From assembly GCA_956465555.1 (NCBI GenBank), contig OY101127.1, positions 558,001-622,000 on the forward strand: DNA of 64,000 nucleotides, given 5' to 3'. Under the pieces are notes generated by a model, which searched no databases, was not told the DNA's origin, and saw nothing but the letters and a program-made list of their open reading frames with translations. The translations under genes were made by a program, and so were the position numbers. The stretch comes from Nitzschia sp. pyKryTriq1 (lineage: Eukaryota > Bacillariophyta > Bacillariophyceae > Bacillariales > Bacillariaceae). Positions 29,432-39,794 of the stretch are shown one piece after another (position 1 is the stretch's first letter; each line of letters begins with the position of its first letter).

Positions 29432-29631
29432 TGCAATACACAGGACACGGCACAAGACAGTCTTTAAGACATTCCCCACTCCTCTGAATAAGAGAGCTCC
29501 AAATGCCACAATGGCTAAAGGCTAACGCACAGAGTGTGAGGCCGTGGGTTCGAGACCGAACCTCAACCCCCTTTTTCAGAGCACATCCCGGCTGACGGCC
29601 AGACGTGACTCCTGACTGCATGCATAGTGCA
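29432..29631 (+). repeat. Right 200 bp terminal repeat
   Basis: An exact-looking copy of 28217-28416. It is preceded by the purine tract ending at 29431 and followed by target repeat CGAG. Confidence 0.9.
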
Positions 29632-30882
29632 CGAGCGATACCGTACTGATCGAGCGAGCGGACAATCCGACCAAGTAATAGTAATTGTCGCCATCACTGC
29701 GAGTTGCTAGATTATTATTTTTGTTGTTACTGGTTATTGCCATTGCTCGCCCACTCCATCCAGTTGGGGTTGTTTGCCCACCCGCTCTTGTGTTGGGGTG
29801 TAGTGGATCTAGTCTTTCTAATCGAGATAGTCCAATTGTTTATTCCATTGAGTGGTACTAGATGCACCGAATTTTTGCTTCTCCTGAAATCCCAGGGCAA
29901 AAATTCGGAATTTGAAACCGTCGTGGCGCCCGGGCAAGCACTTCTTGCCCGGAATGCCCCATGAGTAAATAACGCGCTCGGTCACGCGATACACCGTGTT
30001 GGAAATGGGTCCTTCCCGAATTTGTCAAATACCCGGTCAGGGACCTTCGGGAATTCGCTAAAAATGGCGAACTGGTTCGACCTCCGACTGTGTCCTTTCT
30101 CCCCGAACCGACGACTCATTGGAGCTTTTCCTGACGTGTTTCGGGTCTTTACGGAGAACGGGTCAGCCGCGGTCGCGACGACGACGAACATTCGTCCCTC
30201 GTCTCTCGCGCCGAAACCAAGATCCCGATAGATAACACTTTGCCCGACAGGCGTGCAGACCCGACGGACGAGGACAGACTGGTCTGCTCCCCGACCGTCC
30301 GGCTACCGGTGCACACGGCACACGTCCCTCTCCCCTCTCTCTTTGGGATGATGGTGTATTACGTACTTCGGTGGCTGTATCAGCATCCGTCGTGCTATCC
30401 CTGTGACGGCTCTCTCTACTAGAGCAGTAGTATGATATACTCATTGTACGCTAGCTACTTGTAGCCTAACTACACAGGAAGTATTCGTACTAGCTAGAGT
30501 ACTCTCCTAGTGCTTAGATTTCAGTCTTACTTGTAGAATTCCTGAAGGACAAGTGAGTCAGTCGAGTAGTTCCTTGTACAAGATTTCTTCATACTCGCAC
30601 TTCGTGGTCTACTGACTGAGTCTACAACATGAGCCACAGATGGCTAGAAAAGACTCACTTCTTAGACCATCATTGTTTTCTTAAATTCCAAACGGGATGA
30701 AAAAGCAGATGTGTACTTGTAGTTTGCGAAGAAGGTTTCTTCTTCCTTGCTGCGCACGAACCGGCTTCTGAGTCCGCGTGGGGAGTTCTATGGAATTTCG
30801 CGCAACATGCCTGTGCAGTTTGTTTCAGAAATTCAAAGAATTCGAAACTTTACAACATACGAATGCATCACTTCTCTTGCTG
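29632..30882. other. Gene-poor stretch with a strong hairpin
   Basis: No coding region is supported over about 1.25 kb. A perfect 9 bp stem with a 5-base loop (CCGGGCAAG, CACTT, CTTGCCCGG) lies at 29930-29952. Close by are AAATTCGGAATTT and GGGAATTCGC. Several open frames exist, but they start at non-ATG codons or lack any family signal. The part near 30425 to 30700 is AT-richer and may be the 3' flank of the minus-strand gene that ends at 30883. Confidence 0.45.
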
Positions 30883-31398
30883 TCAGTGCTTTTGTTCGGC
30901 GGGATTGTCACTGTATCGCCCGCGATATCCTTGTGGGATGTCGACAGTTTGGTAGGTGCCCGAAACGGGTGCGTATGTTTTGCTTCGAGAGGCAAACCAC
31001 CGATCTTCAGCTTCTGGGATCACAACTGATTTTAGGCTATCATATCCGGTTCTCAATACGGATCCTTGCTGCGACAGAATTTCAGAGGATGCCATTCTGC
31101 AGGCATCTGACACGCAGCTCACGAAAACCTCTGTGAACGACGAAGCCGACGAGGCGCTGGAACGAGACGAGGAATCTGATTGCACTCGTATTGATGCAGG
31201 AATGCTTGAACTGCTTCGCGAGGGTTCACCAGAGGCCTGTTGCTGATAGGAAGAGTAGGACTGCCTGGCGGCCTCCGGACTCTGTGGCCACTCGTTTACG
31301 TCGTCTTTCTCGCTGGGACCTCCCATGCGATTCAACAAATCAAAGGCACGCTGGCGGATCTCCTGAGCGTCTTCGTCGGAGTTGCTGGAAGCTGACAT
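30883..31398 (-). CDS. Hypothetical serine-rich protein
   Basis: The 171-residue protein is not recognised. The ATG at 31398 begins MSASSNSDEDAQEIRQRAFD; another in-frame ATG at 31500 would add 34 residues that look like UTR. The N-terminal helix (EIRQRAFDLLNRMGG) is followed by a serine/glutamine-rich linker and a short conserved-looking block, SFTEVFVSCVSDACRMASSE. No membrane segment or signal peptide is visible. Codon-position composition and the clean start support a real gene, but nothing more can be said about function. Confidence 0.5.
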   Translation of the reverse strand: MSASSNSDEDAQEIRQRAFDLLNRMGGPSEKDDVNEWPQSPEAARQSYSSYQQQASGEPSRSSSSIPASIRVQSDSSSRSSASSASSFTEVFVSCVSDACRMASSEILSQQGSVLRTGYDSLKSVVIPEAEDRWFASRSKTYAPVSGTYQTVDIPQGYRGRYSDNPAEQKH

Positions 31399-32546
31399 GA
31401 TAGCGGTGTTGTCAGATGAGTGAAGAACTACTGTTATTTTGTAGCAACAAAAGAAAGGGAAAGTGCACTCGAGCGATGATGATGTTCGCTCATCGCTCAT
31501 GGGGCTGGAGCGCGAGGTTGGAACGAGAAAGCAACGAAGAGCGACAGTGCGCCGCGGCGAAGGGAGTAGCAGGAGGAGGCGAGAAAATAATGCTTTGCAG
31601 AGAAAACGATCACCCGGGTCTTTGCAAAGGCAGTGTCATGGCAATTGCCTATTCGGAAGCTCGATAACTTGTGTCGTGGGTCGTGGACAACAAACAACGA
31701 ATGGCGCTGGCGGCGACATTTCCGGAAGGAACCCGGATCTATATTTTTGAATCGAATAAATCAAGATTGTTTCCGAAATACAGTACCAGTACTGGTACTG
31801 CAGACCTTTAAAATAGATGTACATCTCCTAGTGCCTCGTCGGCGCGGTGTGGCCCACGCGGACCACGGACCACGTGGGCCACGCGCAATTACCCGAATTA
31901 TCAGGGAATATTTCAAATGCTCAACTTTGGAGTCGTCCTTATCCTGGAACTACGGAGTCGCGGGACACACTAAATTTTTTGACACTTTGGAATAAAGTAT
32001 AAACCCGTTTTTGTATTCGTAGAGTTAGTCGTGAGCTATTTATTTTGACACTCTGAAATAAAGAATAAACCCGTTTCAGGATTTTCGGACGTGAAAAAAA
32101 GAATCCCCTCCAAGTACTGTACTGGTACCTGCTACCAGGTACTGTACCCGTACCGGTACTGTACAACTACCGGTACGAACCGGTACGACGACACGTCGAG
32201 AGAGCTGCGAGGTGCGAGGTCCCGTTTCCCAGCCAATGGTCGGTGGGCAGAGCCATCTGCCGCCGACGTCGGCACGAGAGGTCGTTTTTGTGGAGTTCGA
32301 AATTGAATCTTTCTCAACATCTCTAACGTACCGGTACAGGGTACCAGGTACCGGTACAGTACCGGTTCTGTACTGGTACGGGTATGTGACACTCCGCCCC
32401 TTCGCGTTGTTCCAACGGCCCACAATTTGAGCGCCTGACTTTATTATTTTGACGTTTGCCTTCTGCCCGATTTGATTGCTACATTCCTCCAGCCCACAAC
32501 TTCTCGCAACTTATTTCATAAATTGAAAAGACTACAATCTGCAATC
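31399..32546. other. Divergent intergenic region with several repeats
   Basis: No gene is supported. It holds an inverted repeat GTGGCCCACG...CGTGGGCCAC near 31847-31882, a diverged tandem duplication at 31974-32077, and two dense GTACCGGTAC islands at about 32108-32190 and 32325-32385. Since the genes on either side point away from each other, both promoters are within it. Confidence 0.5.
31974..32077. repeat. Two diverged copies of a TTGACAC...AAACCCGTTT unit
   Basis: TTTTTTGACACTTTGGAATA and its continuation to AAACCCGTTT recur about 66 bp later with a few changes (GACACTCTGAAATAAAGAAT). It is intergenic. Confidence 0.7.
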
Positions 32547-32915
32547 ATGACGCCATCAAACATTGAGAAACAGTTCAACGAGTTTGTCTCTTCCAATCCA
32601 ACTGGTACCTACGAAGAGTGGATTGGTTCTCTGCATCCCGAGGCCAAGGAAAAGTGCCTTCTCGAAGGGTTGGGGGGCGAGATTATCATCGACCAAGAAT
32701 ACTACACAGAGGACAATGATCACCGAAAGCTGTGGAACGAGCATCTCGATAAAAAACGGACTCAAGTTCCTGCCATTCCCTCGGGTTGTGATTCATCTGA
32801 TAATCACGATTCGGCAATTTTCGATCTACTGGGGGATGGGGAAGCCATGCTAAGTCCTCCATCGTCTCCGAAGAAAGACATGTCGCCGGATAAAGATCTC
32901 TTGAGTTTTGAATAG
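32547..32915 (+). CDS. Small acidic hypothetical protein
   Basis: The 122-residue protein is not recognised. It begins MTPSNIEKQFNEFVSSNPTG at the first ATG in the frame (32547) and has no membrane segment. The first half is helical with conserved-looking aromatic residues (GTYEEWIGSLHPEAKEK); WNEHLDKKRTQ follows. The second half is disordered and rich in Ser, Pro and Asp and ends DKDLLSFE. The C-terminal pattern SPPSSPKK contains candidate proline-directed phosphorylation sites. It is probably cytosolic or nuclear. Confidence 0.6.
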   Translation: MTPSNIEKQFNEFVSSNPTGTYEEWIGSLHPEAKEKCLLEGLGGEIIIDQEYYTEDNDHRKLWNEHLDKKRTQVPAIPSGCDSSDNHDSAIFDLLGDGEAMLSPPSSPKKDMSPDKDLLSFE

Positions 32916-34316
32916 TTTAATTTGGTTTCCGGGGCAGCAATATTTTAGTAGAGGATGGTTGACGACGACGACGACATCTGCTTCCTGTTTTATCCATACC
33001 TGTGCGACCTGTACGACCATCACACTACTAGAAAAATCGTTGCGGAGCTCGTGTAGCGCGAGGTCTGTCGCCAAAGCTACAAGAGAGAAGAGAATAGCAC
33101 ATACTGTAACTATCTATGGCAGCTGAAAGCCGCCAGAGCAGACCTTGGTAATACAGTACAGTAGGTGCCATCCCACTATCAGCGATCAAGATGTGTCTAT
33201 GTACTGTTACTTGGCTACTTCTACTACTGCTCCCCGTGATTTTTCATAGTATCTTGCATCCAGTCGCATATTTCCTCATATGCCAATCGAGTAAACACAT
33301 CTGGAAGGCCCAAAGCACAACGTTATTGCCACGGGCCTGATTTGAGCAGTTCCGGCCCCTTGCGCGTTCGACCTGTCGTAGAACAGAGCCTCCGCTTTCG
33401 TTGTTGGGAGCAGCGCTTCCTCCTGATTCTTCCGGCATCTCGCTCTTTTGTCTAAACGTTGGAGCACGTACGCTGGTGCTGATAAAGCAACCAATGTACG
33501 GCTAGTCTCAATACGTGATATCTCATACACATAACTCTTCAAATCATCGCATTTACCGGTGAATTTTTCCACACGTGGGACATTGTTGTGTCCCCTCCTA
33601 TTCCGGTTCCCACGGTCATGGCGATACATTTCCGTAATGGCACCTGTTCTCAGCTATTCTAGGGGATGGGTGGCATATGATGGATTGACCGTACTTCCCT
33701 GCAAATCATTCCACCAAGAAAGTTTACTCTGTCGCGTTTTGGGAGGCTGTATATGTGTGGGACAAAGAGTGGAACAGCGCCGTTTGCGGTGTCCTCAAAA
33801 AGGTGGGCTTTTCCGATTTCGATCTACTAGAGAGGCGGCGGTATTACGATGTCGACTTTTTTACTGAGATGATAGGAAGTGTCAGTACTACACATAGATG
33901 TAATGAGTATAGAGTATAGTAGCAAACAAAGTGAACTGCTTACCAAAGGCTGGAATGAGGATCAGACATTGGAGTGTCGCCGCAAACAAAAGTTTGTGTT
34001 ATATCCTTGCCATGGCGGAATGGCTCGTCGAACGCTCCCGATTACCACGGAAAATAGGCATAAAAGAACCCGGATGTATATCCCCTCCCTCCTCGCTTCG
34101 CTCGTCGGTGGTCGGAGCAATAAAATGACCCAACTCCCCCGCCATGAAATGGTTGCCGGTATTATGCATCTTCTTTCTATTGTTACGATACCGGTAACCG
34201 GTACCGTCCACCGTACCATCCAAAGTGCTCACACCATGACTGCAAAGTAATAGCAGCGTCGACTTGTCTTGTCAGGAACTCAGCCAGCCTCAACGAATGA
34301 GTGAATCATCATCGAC
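32916..34316. other. Gene-poor intergenic stretch
   Basis: No intact gene is supported over 1.4 kb. A probable gag-like fossil lies at 33276-33629 on the minus strand. GATACCGGTAACCGGTACCG at about 34187 is another island of the GTACC word family. Several other frames are open but lack any family signal. Confidence 0.45.
33276..33629 (-). mobile_element. Possible decayed copia gag fragment
   Basis: A short minus-strand segment encodes VEKFTGKCDDLKSYVYE, which resembles the F-x-G-x-C-x-x-LKG-x-x-(Y/F)-D motif common in gag-like proteins of diatom Ty1/copia elements. No LTRs or other parts are seen nearby. If real, it is an old fossil fragment. Confidence 0.3.
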
Positions 34317-37241
34317 TCAAGCGTTGTTGGGTAGATAGTTGCGAAACAAGTTATGGGGATCTCGGCCTCGCTTGATTTCCCGAATTCGATCGGCGTGCCC
34401 TCCGTAATAAAGTTCGAGATCCCTTGCCGTCGAATTGCTGTGGCGAACATATCCCGCATAGTGGCCCTGGAAGCTGTCTCCCATGGTGGCGATGATGCCA
34501 CCAAAGTCGTCTAGCAGGGCACCTTCCAGGTGCGAACTATTGCTGCTTGCATCGAAAAAGTGATTCATCAAAACCCACCAATGTGCTTGGCGGTGCCAAA
34601 ACGCTGAATGATAATCGGTGGTGACAGCATGAGATATAGCACCGCCGAGGGGCTTGAATTCGGCGTACCGACGGTATCGAGGCTCTCGAACGAAGATGGA
34701 CTCCGCAATAGATCGAAATGTTTCTTGTGACACCACAGGACCACCCGCCACGGCCGATAGTCCAAACCACGATGTATTCACGTCATGACCCAAATATGGA
34801 ATCGATAGTTGATCGACTGTCCGAAGTCCACCCACGCTGCGATGAAATTCTAACTGAGCATGGCGCTCTGTCGAAACCACCGTTCCTCCCGAAACAAGTC
34901 CTTGGAATTTGGGCAAAAATTGATTGAGGAAGATTTGATGTTGCGACTCGTTTCCAAAAAAGTACACAACCAAACGCAGCGCTGCTTCATAGGCTCTTGT
35001 TCGTCTTCGATACTGCATAAACAACCATGGCTCGGCCGTGATGCGATGGCAAAAAGAGTCAATTTGGCAAGACTCGTCTTGAAAAAAGTCTTGCCAGGCT
35101 TTCAACAATTGAGTCGCCTTGTGTACGGTGGCAGGCGTAAATGAAATTCGAACTCGAGTCCACATCGTTTCATTGCGGGGGATCGGAATTAGGTTCGCAA
35201 ATTCCAGGCCAGTGATGATTCCCGGATAGTGGTACCCGACAGCTCCACCACCACGGGCTAGCCAAAGGAAATCTGAGAACTCATTGGACGCCGTGGCACG
35301 CAAAGTTTGCCCTCTCTCATCGACCAGCTCGACAGCGACCAAGTGATCACTCGTTAGACCCTGCAAACGGCTGAGTGGCCCTTGACCGCCGTTGAGTGTG
35401 AGACCCGTCACTCCCACGCTCGAGCAGGTACCAGCCGGCAAGACGAAGCCATACTTCTCCAAGGCTACCACGACTTGTCCTAGAGTATGCCCCGCTCCCA
35501 GTCGAACCACACCTCGTTCCGCATCGACAAGTTCTACCGTCCTGAACTGGGAGATATCAACAACAATACCATTGGTACATGTTGAACCGTCATAAGAATG
35601 TCTTCCATTTCTTCCGCACACATGGTACCCAGTTCTCTTGGCGCATTGAACTACTTTGGAAACTTCCACAGGGAATTTTGGTTGGACCACGACATGGGGA
35701 TACTGCTTGTGGGCGTTGCGTTTATTCCATGTGCCGCGAACGTCCTCAAACCCCGAATCCCCGGCCGTCCATAATATCAGGGTTGACTTGGTGTTATCGA
35801 GTTCTTCCTTCAGGCAACTTTGAAAACTAGCAATGGCTGGTCGCCTCGTCTTTTGCCGATATGCATGAAGGACGGTGTTGTGTGAGGGTTCGTCAATAGA
35901 CGCGTTGTCGACGTGCGTATCGTTTTTGAATAAATCCATCATGAGCAAGGCGTTGCCTGAGTGGAGGCTATATACTTTCTGGCGCACCTCATCAATCCAC
36001 GTCGATAGCAAAAACAGATGGGTTCGCTGTGGTATCTCAAAGCGCGATGTGTGCCACTTATTCGTCGCTGGATCCAATACTTGAACTGCCGGCCACGAAA
36101 GCGGAGCCGATCCTTTGTCTGTTTGTCGTGTCAGTATGGACCCACCAATTACATAAAGTTTTCCATTGTGAGCTAGTGAGCCTCCGTGGCAGACTGGAAA
36201 GGGCATGTCAGAGACTCGCTCCCAACTAGCCTTGGAAACTAGGGACGTTGCAAACGCTGTCGGATAGCGGAATGTCAACCCTGCGTGGGAGACGTGATGC
36301 AACCGCTGCTTTGATACTTGGGTCGAATGCCAGTGACATTCAGCCATACTGGGATTCTCGATCATACCTGGATCCAGATTGCAAAAGCTTGTGTAATATA
36401 TGTATCCTTCGGACGACACAAATGAGGCCCCGTGGGTACCACCATCGGGCAGTGGTTCGACCGTTTTCCAGTCGGAAAATTGAACAGGTTGCACTTCATC
36501 GATTGTGAGACGCCAGTGATCAGTGGCGCTGTCATTGCGATTGCTTGAAGCCCCTCCAAAGACGTGCAAATGCTTGACGGCTGAGCGATTGGGGTCGGTA
36601 ATGATAGCAACTCCAGGTGCATATCTTGGGAGTGGTAGTGGGGGCAGGAACTGGAAATCCTGGGAGTCAATAAACAGTCGCACGACAGTTGATGTGGCTG
36701 GCATACAACCAGGCCCCAATTGACCAGAAACAATGTACAATACTCTGTCTACTCGGTCAAAAGCAATGCCCTGGTGTGTCTCGCTGACTTGATGCGCAAG
36801 TTTGATCATTCGGTCCAACCACTTTTGCGAAGTTATGTTGAAAAACTGAATCGATTTGGAAACGGAATTGAAGCCGTCGATGTATCCCCCCACACTGATC
36901 ATAATTTCGCCATCCAGCTGTACCGATTCGGCAGCTGCGAGATTCACGGGCGACAGCCGTCTAGCCTCTCTCCTGGTCGCTACTGTTGTGCTCGAGAGCC
37001 TTATCGACAGACCTGCGGGATCTTTCGTAGCTGGTGTGAAAAGCTCTTTGACCACGTTCCGGTTCTCAGTGGGAACTATGCTCTCCTTGGCTGGGGTATT
37101 CAGAACCTGCTGTTTTCTCCACTCATGACTTATAAGCCTTGACATGGAATAGGATATCATAAGGATCGACAGGCATAGTGCGAGGGCAAACATGAGCCAT
37201 ATGCTACTACTGACGTTGGTCTTTTTCGAAAGCTTTGCCAT
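34317..37241 (-). CDS. Kelch-repeat plus FAD-linked oxidase (berberine-bridge-enzyme-like) fusion
   Basis: The 974-residue, intronless protein joins two modules. Residues 13 to 34 form a membrane anchor (SIWLMFALALCLSILMISYS). Residues about 95 to 470 contain Kelch-type blades (VGGYIDGFNS, LHVFGGASSNRN, GKLYVIGGS). Residues about 500 to 970 form a PCMH-type FAD domain. GRNGRHSYDG carries the histidine that binds FAD covalently (near residue 549), VVRLGAGHTLGQV follows, and AGTCSSVGVTGLTLNGG holds the cysteine (near 603) that gives a second covalent link in berberine-bridge and glucooligosaccharide oxidases. ARGGGAVGYHYPGIITGL is the G-rich turn. The end, RDPHNLFRNYLP, is the BBE C-terminal motif (DP-x-N-x-F-R). 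The family oxidises sugars, alcohols or alkaloids with O2. The anchor and sequons suggest a secretory or surface location. The Kelch part may bind a carbohydrate, as in galactose oxidase, but this is inference. Confidence 0.88.
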   Translation of the reverse strand: MAKLSKKTNVSSSIWLMFALALCLSILMISYSMSRLISHEWRKQQVLNTPAKESIVPTENRNVVKELFTPATKDPAGLSIRLSSTTVATRREARRLSPVNLAAAESVQLDGEIMISVGGYIDGFNSVSKSIQFFNITSQKWLDRMIKLAHQVSETHQGIAFDRVDRVLYIVSGQLGPGCMPATSTVVRLFIDSQDFQFLPPLPLPRYAPGVAIITDPNRSAVKHLHVFGGASSNRNDSATDHWRLTIDEVQPVQFSDWKTVEPLPDGGTHGASFVSSEGYIYYTSFCNLDPGMIENPSMAECHWHSTQVSKQRLHHVSHAGLTFRYPTAFATSLVSKASWERVSDMPFPVCHGGSLAHNGKLYVIGGSILTRQTDKGSAPLSWPAVQVLDPATNKWHTSRFEIPQRTHLFLLSTWIDEVRQKVYSLHSGNALLMMDLFKNDTHVDNASIDEPSHNTVLHAYRQKTRRPAIASFQSCLKEELDNTKSTLILWTAGDSGFEDVRGTWNKRNAHKQYPHVVVQPKFPVEVSKVVQCAKRTGYHVCGRNGRHSYDGSTCTNGIVVDISQFRTVELVDAERGVVRLGAGHTLGQVVVALEKYGFVLPAGTCSSVGVTGLTLNGGQGPLSRLQGLTSDHLVAVELVDERGQTLRATASNEFSDFLWLARGGGAVGYHYPGIITGLEFANLIPIPRNETMWTRVRISFTPATVHKATQLLKAWQDFFQDESCQIDSFCHRITAEPWLFMQYRRRTRAYEAALRLVVYFFGNESQHQIFLNQFLPKFQGLVSGGTVVSTERHAQLEFHRSVGGLRTVDQLSIPYLGHDVNTSWFGLSAVAGGPVVSQETFRSIAESIFVREPRYRRYAEFKPLGGAISHAVTTDYHSAFWHRQAHWWVLMNHFFDASSNSSHLEGALLDDFGGIIATMGDSFQGHYAGYVRHSNSTARDLELYYGGHADRIREIKRGRDPHNLFRNYLPNNA

Positions 37242-37971
37242 TGAGCCTTCTTCGAAATGTTATGCAATGACTACACGTATCGGATACCGCCCGAACAAAG
37301 TTTTATGAAGACGAGAGACGACTTCTCGCTCGGATCCTTCCTACATTGCTACTCTCTTTTCCTAAAGTATAGAATTTTTGCTACCCATTCAAACCGCTGA
37401 TACTGTAGAAGAATGAATGTACGAGTACCATGTGAATACTCGTAATAATCTTCAATCTGAATCCCGCACGATCCCTCGACACGAGCGCGCCGGGCAAGGC
37501 TACGAGGGACGACTTCTCCGAACACAAGTTAAGCCCGGAGCAACGATGCTGAAACTCCCAGAGGATGAGAGTTTCAGTTGTTGCAAGAGAGATTGATTGA
37601 TTCATGTGCTCTCGACCGTCAAGGTACTGCTAGAAAGTAAATTATCCAGTGCACTTTTTCGCTGCTTTACGATATTTTACTAATAGTAGCAGCAAGGATT
37701 GGTATGATACAAGAACTCACATGACCGCCGCCTGTTTTCTTTAGTTGTTGAAAAGGCACACATCAGGCACACAGCATAGATACTTTTGGAATAAAAAGTA
37801 CCATGTGGTGTCCAAACAATGTACCCGTGTTTGAAAAATCTCTCCGTGCCGACCACTTTCTAGTCTAGCAGACTACCCTCATCAATTCAAAAATAGATAG
37901 TACAATTGCTTCAAACAGGTCTATATTGTCCTCGAGTAGAATTTTTCTACCAACACTTATTTAGACTTGCT
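37242..37971. other. Intergenic between malate synthase and the FAD-oxidase gene
   Basis: No gene is supported. A stem-loop CTGAAACTC...GAGTTTCAG with an 11-base loop lies at 37549-37577, within the likely 5' flank of the FAD-oxidase gene. Confidence 0.5.
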
Positions 37972-39794
37972 TCAAAGTCTGGCCTGAGCGCCCATGTGGT
38001 TTGTGACAATGTATGGGTAACAAATCGATGTGAGAAAATCGTCCAACTGATCTTCTTTGGTGAGCATCTCTTCCACCTGGAAATCAAAAAGTTAAAGTTA
38101 TTTCGTCAGAGAGCGCAAGTTAATTGTAACACTAAAAAGGACACGGTCACCTTCTCTGTTGCACGTACCAATTTTCCAGCAAGTCGCCACTTCCCTTTGG
38201 AAGGAGAATCGCCACACTGACGAGTGACTTCGGTATCCACTAGACTGCAGATTCGCTCTGCGGTGATGGGTTGGCCGTCATCCTGGGTACAAACTTTGTG
38301 GTGCCTCCATTGCCAGATTTGAGCTCGACTAATTTCTGCCGTGGCGGCATCCTCCATAGCATTGTGGAGAGGAATGCACCCAACCCCCCGAAGCCAAGCT
38401 TCGGTATACGCCAAAACAATGTTGACTCCCTTTGCCAGACCAGCGCTGGTGACCGCTTCCCCGGCAGGAACATTTGGAAGATGTAACAAGTCATCTTCTG
38501 AGACCGAGGCTCCCACCAAACAAGGCTTCGAGTTAATTTGGTTGGGCGTTTTCATGTGTTGATCAAAGATGTCCTTGGCAACTTTTACCAACGCGGGGTG
38601 GGCGACCCAAGAACCGTCATGACCGGCCAGTACCTCACGAAGTTTATCGTCTTCCACTTTCTTCATGGCTGCTGCATTACTCTCGGGGTCGTTTTTGATC
38701 GGAATCGAGGCAGACATGCCACCCATCGCAAAAGTGCCTCGTTTGTGGCAAATGTAGATCAGGCGCTTGACGTAGGCCTCCATGAGGGGCGTTGTCATCG
38801 TCAAGTGAGCACGATCGGGAGCAATCTTGTCAGCATGATTGCGAAACTTCTTGATGAACGAGAACAAATAGTCCCAGCGACCACAGTTCAAGCCGAGAGA
38901 ATGGTCTCGAAGTTCATACAGAATTTCTTCCATCTCGAAGGATGCTGTGATTGTCTCCAACAAGACAGTGGCGCGAATGGTTCCAATAGGAACGCCCAAA
39001 TATTGCTGGGCCATGACGAAAATATCGTTCCACAGGCGTGCCTCCAAGTGGTTTTCTATTTTCGGCAAATAGAAGTAAGGACCGGTTCCCTTCGCGGTCA
39101 ATGCATGAACATTGTGGAAAAAGTAAAGAGAAAAGTCGAAGATAGAACCCGAGGCAACTTTTCCATTGACAGTGATATGAGCTTCGTCCAAGTGCCATCC
39201 TCGAGGACGAACAAACAGGGTTGAACTATCGGGATTGAGCTTGTAAATCTTTCCATTTGGATTTGTGAAGCTGATATCTCCACGGACGGCATCTCGGAGA
39301 TTCACTTGGCCCTCCACCAAGTTGGTCCAGGTGGGACTGGTAGAATCTTCAAAGTCAGCCATGTAGACAGAGGCTCCACTGTTGAGCCCATTGATGACCA
39401 TTTTACGGTCGACGGGTCCCGTAATCTCGATACGTCGGTCTTGGATGTCATCGGGAACTGGAGCACATTTCCATGTGGGATCTTGGGTTGCGGGCGATGG
39501 CTGCAAGAACTGAGGAGCGTCACCGGCATCAAACTCTTTAGCGCGTCGATTTCGCGCTTCCAAGAGGGCCCGACGACGACCGTCAAACTTGTGGCACAAG
39601 AGACCCACAAAACGCAAAGCGTCGGGAGTTAAAATCTCCTGGGCTGCCGCTGTGGCAGGGCCATGCACCTGGACGGTATAATCTTCCGAACGAAATTCCA
39701 TCATGCTGGGACAAATGTTGTGCTGTTGCTTTAGGTTTTGGCCGATGTCCAAACAATGAGGCTTTTTTCTTGGGAGATTTTTAGATGGAATCAT
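37972..39794 (-). CDS. Malate synthase (glyoxylate cycle, peroxisomal)
   Basis: Malate synthase condenses glyoxylate with acetyl-CoA. Exon 1 is 39794 down to 38151 and exon 2 is 38076 down to 37972, joined in phase 0 across a 74 bp intron, giving 582 residues. Class A (MSA) marks are VYMADFEDSTSPTW, LFVRPRGWHLDEAH, YFYLPKIENHLEARLW, the signature LRDHSLGLNCGRWDY, FAMGGMSASIPIKNDP and ISRAQIWQWRHH. The second exon adds the last 34 residues, including LDDFLTSICYP, and ends GAQARL. The final ARL fits the PTS1 peroxisomal signal. Without exon 2 the frame runs into the intron and loses this signal. The ATG at 39794 is the outermost; a later one at 39704 (MEFRSEDYTVQ) begins where homology starts and may be used. 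Regulation by carbon source is typical of the family but not visible here. Confidence 0.92.

Larger units (their letters stand above)
28217..29631 (+). mobile_element. Miniature terminal-repeat retroelement (TRIM-like) with tRNA-like terminal repeats
   Basis: A 1415 bp element bounded by two 200 bp direct repeats that begin TGCAATACAC and end ATAGTGCA, so they have the TG...CA ends of LTRs. By eye the two repeats are identical, which makes the insertion very young. The flanks carry the 4 bp target repeat CGAG (28213-28216 and 29632-29635). A purine tract GGGGGAGAG directly precedes the right repeat, where the plus-strand primer of an LTR element sits. The 1015 bp interior has no gag, integrase or reverse transcriptase that I can recognise. 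Element size, LTR size and lack of coding fit a TRIM, a non-autonomous class that borrows proteins from a full-length partner. Each terminal repeat contains an A box, a B box and a T5 run in pol III order. It looks whole for a non-coding element. Confidence 0.85.
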
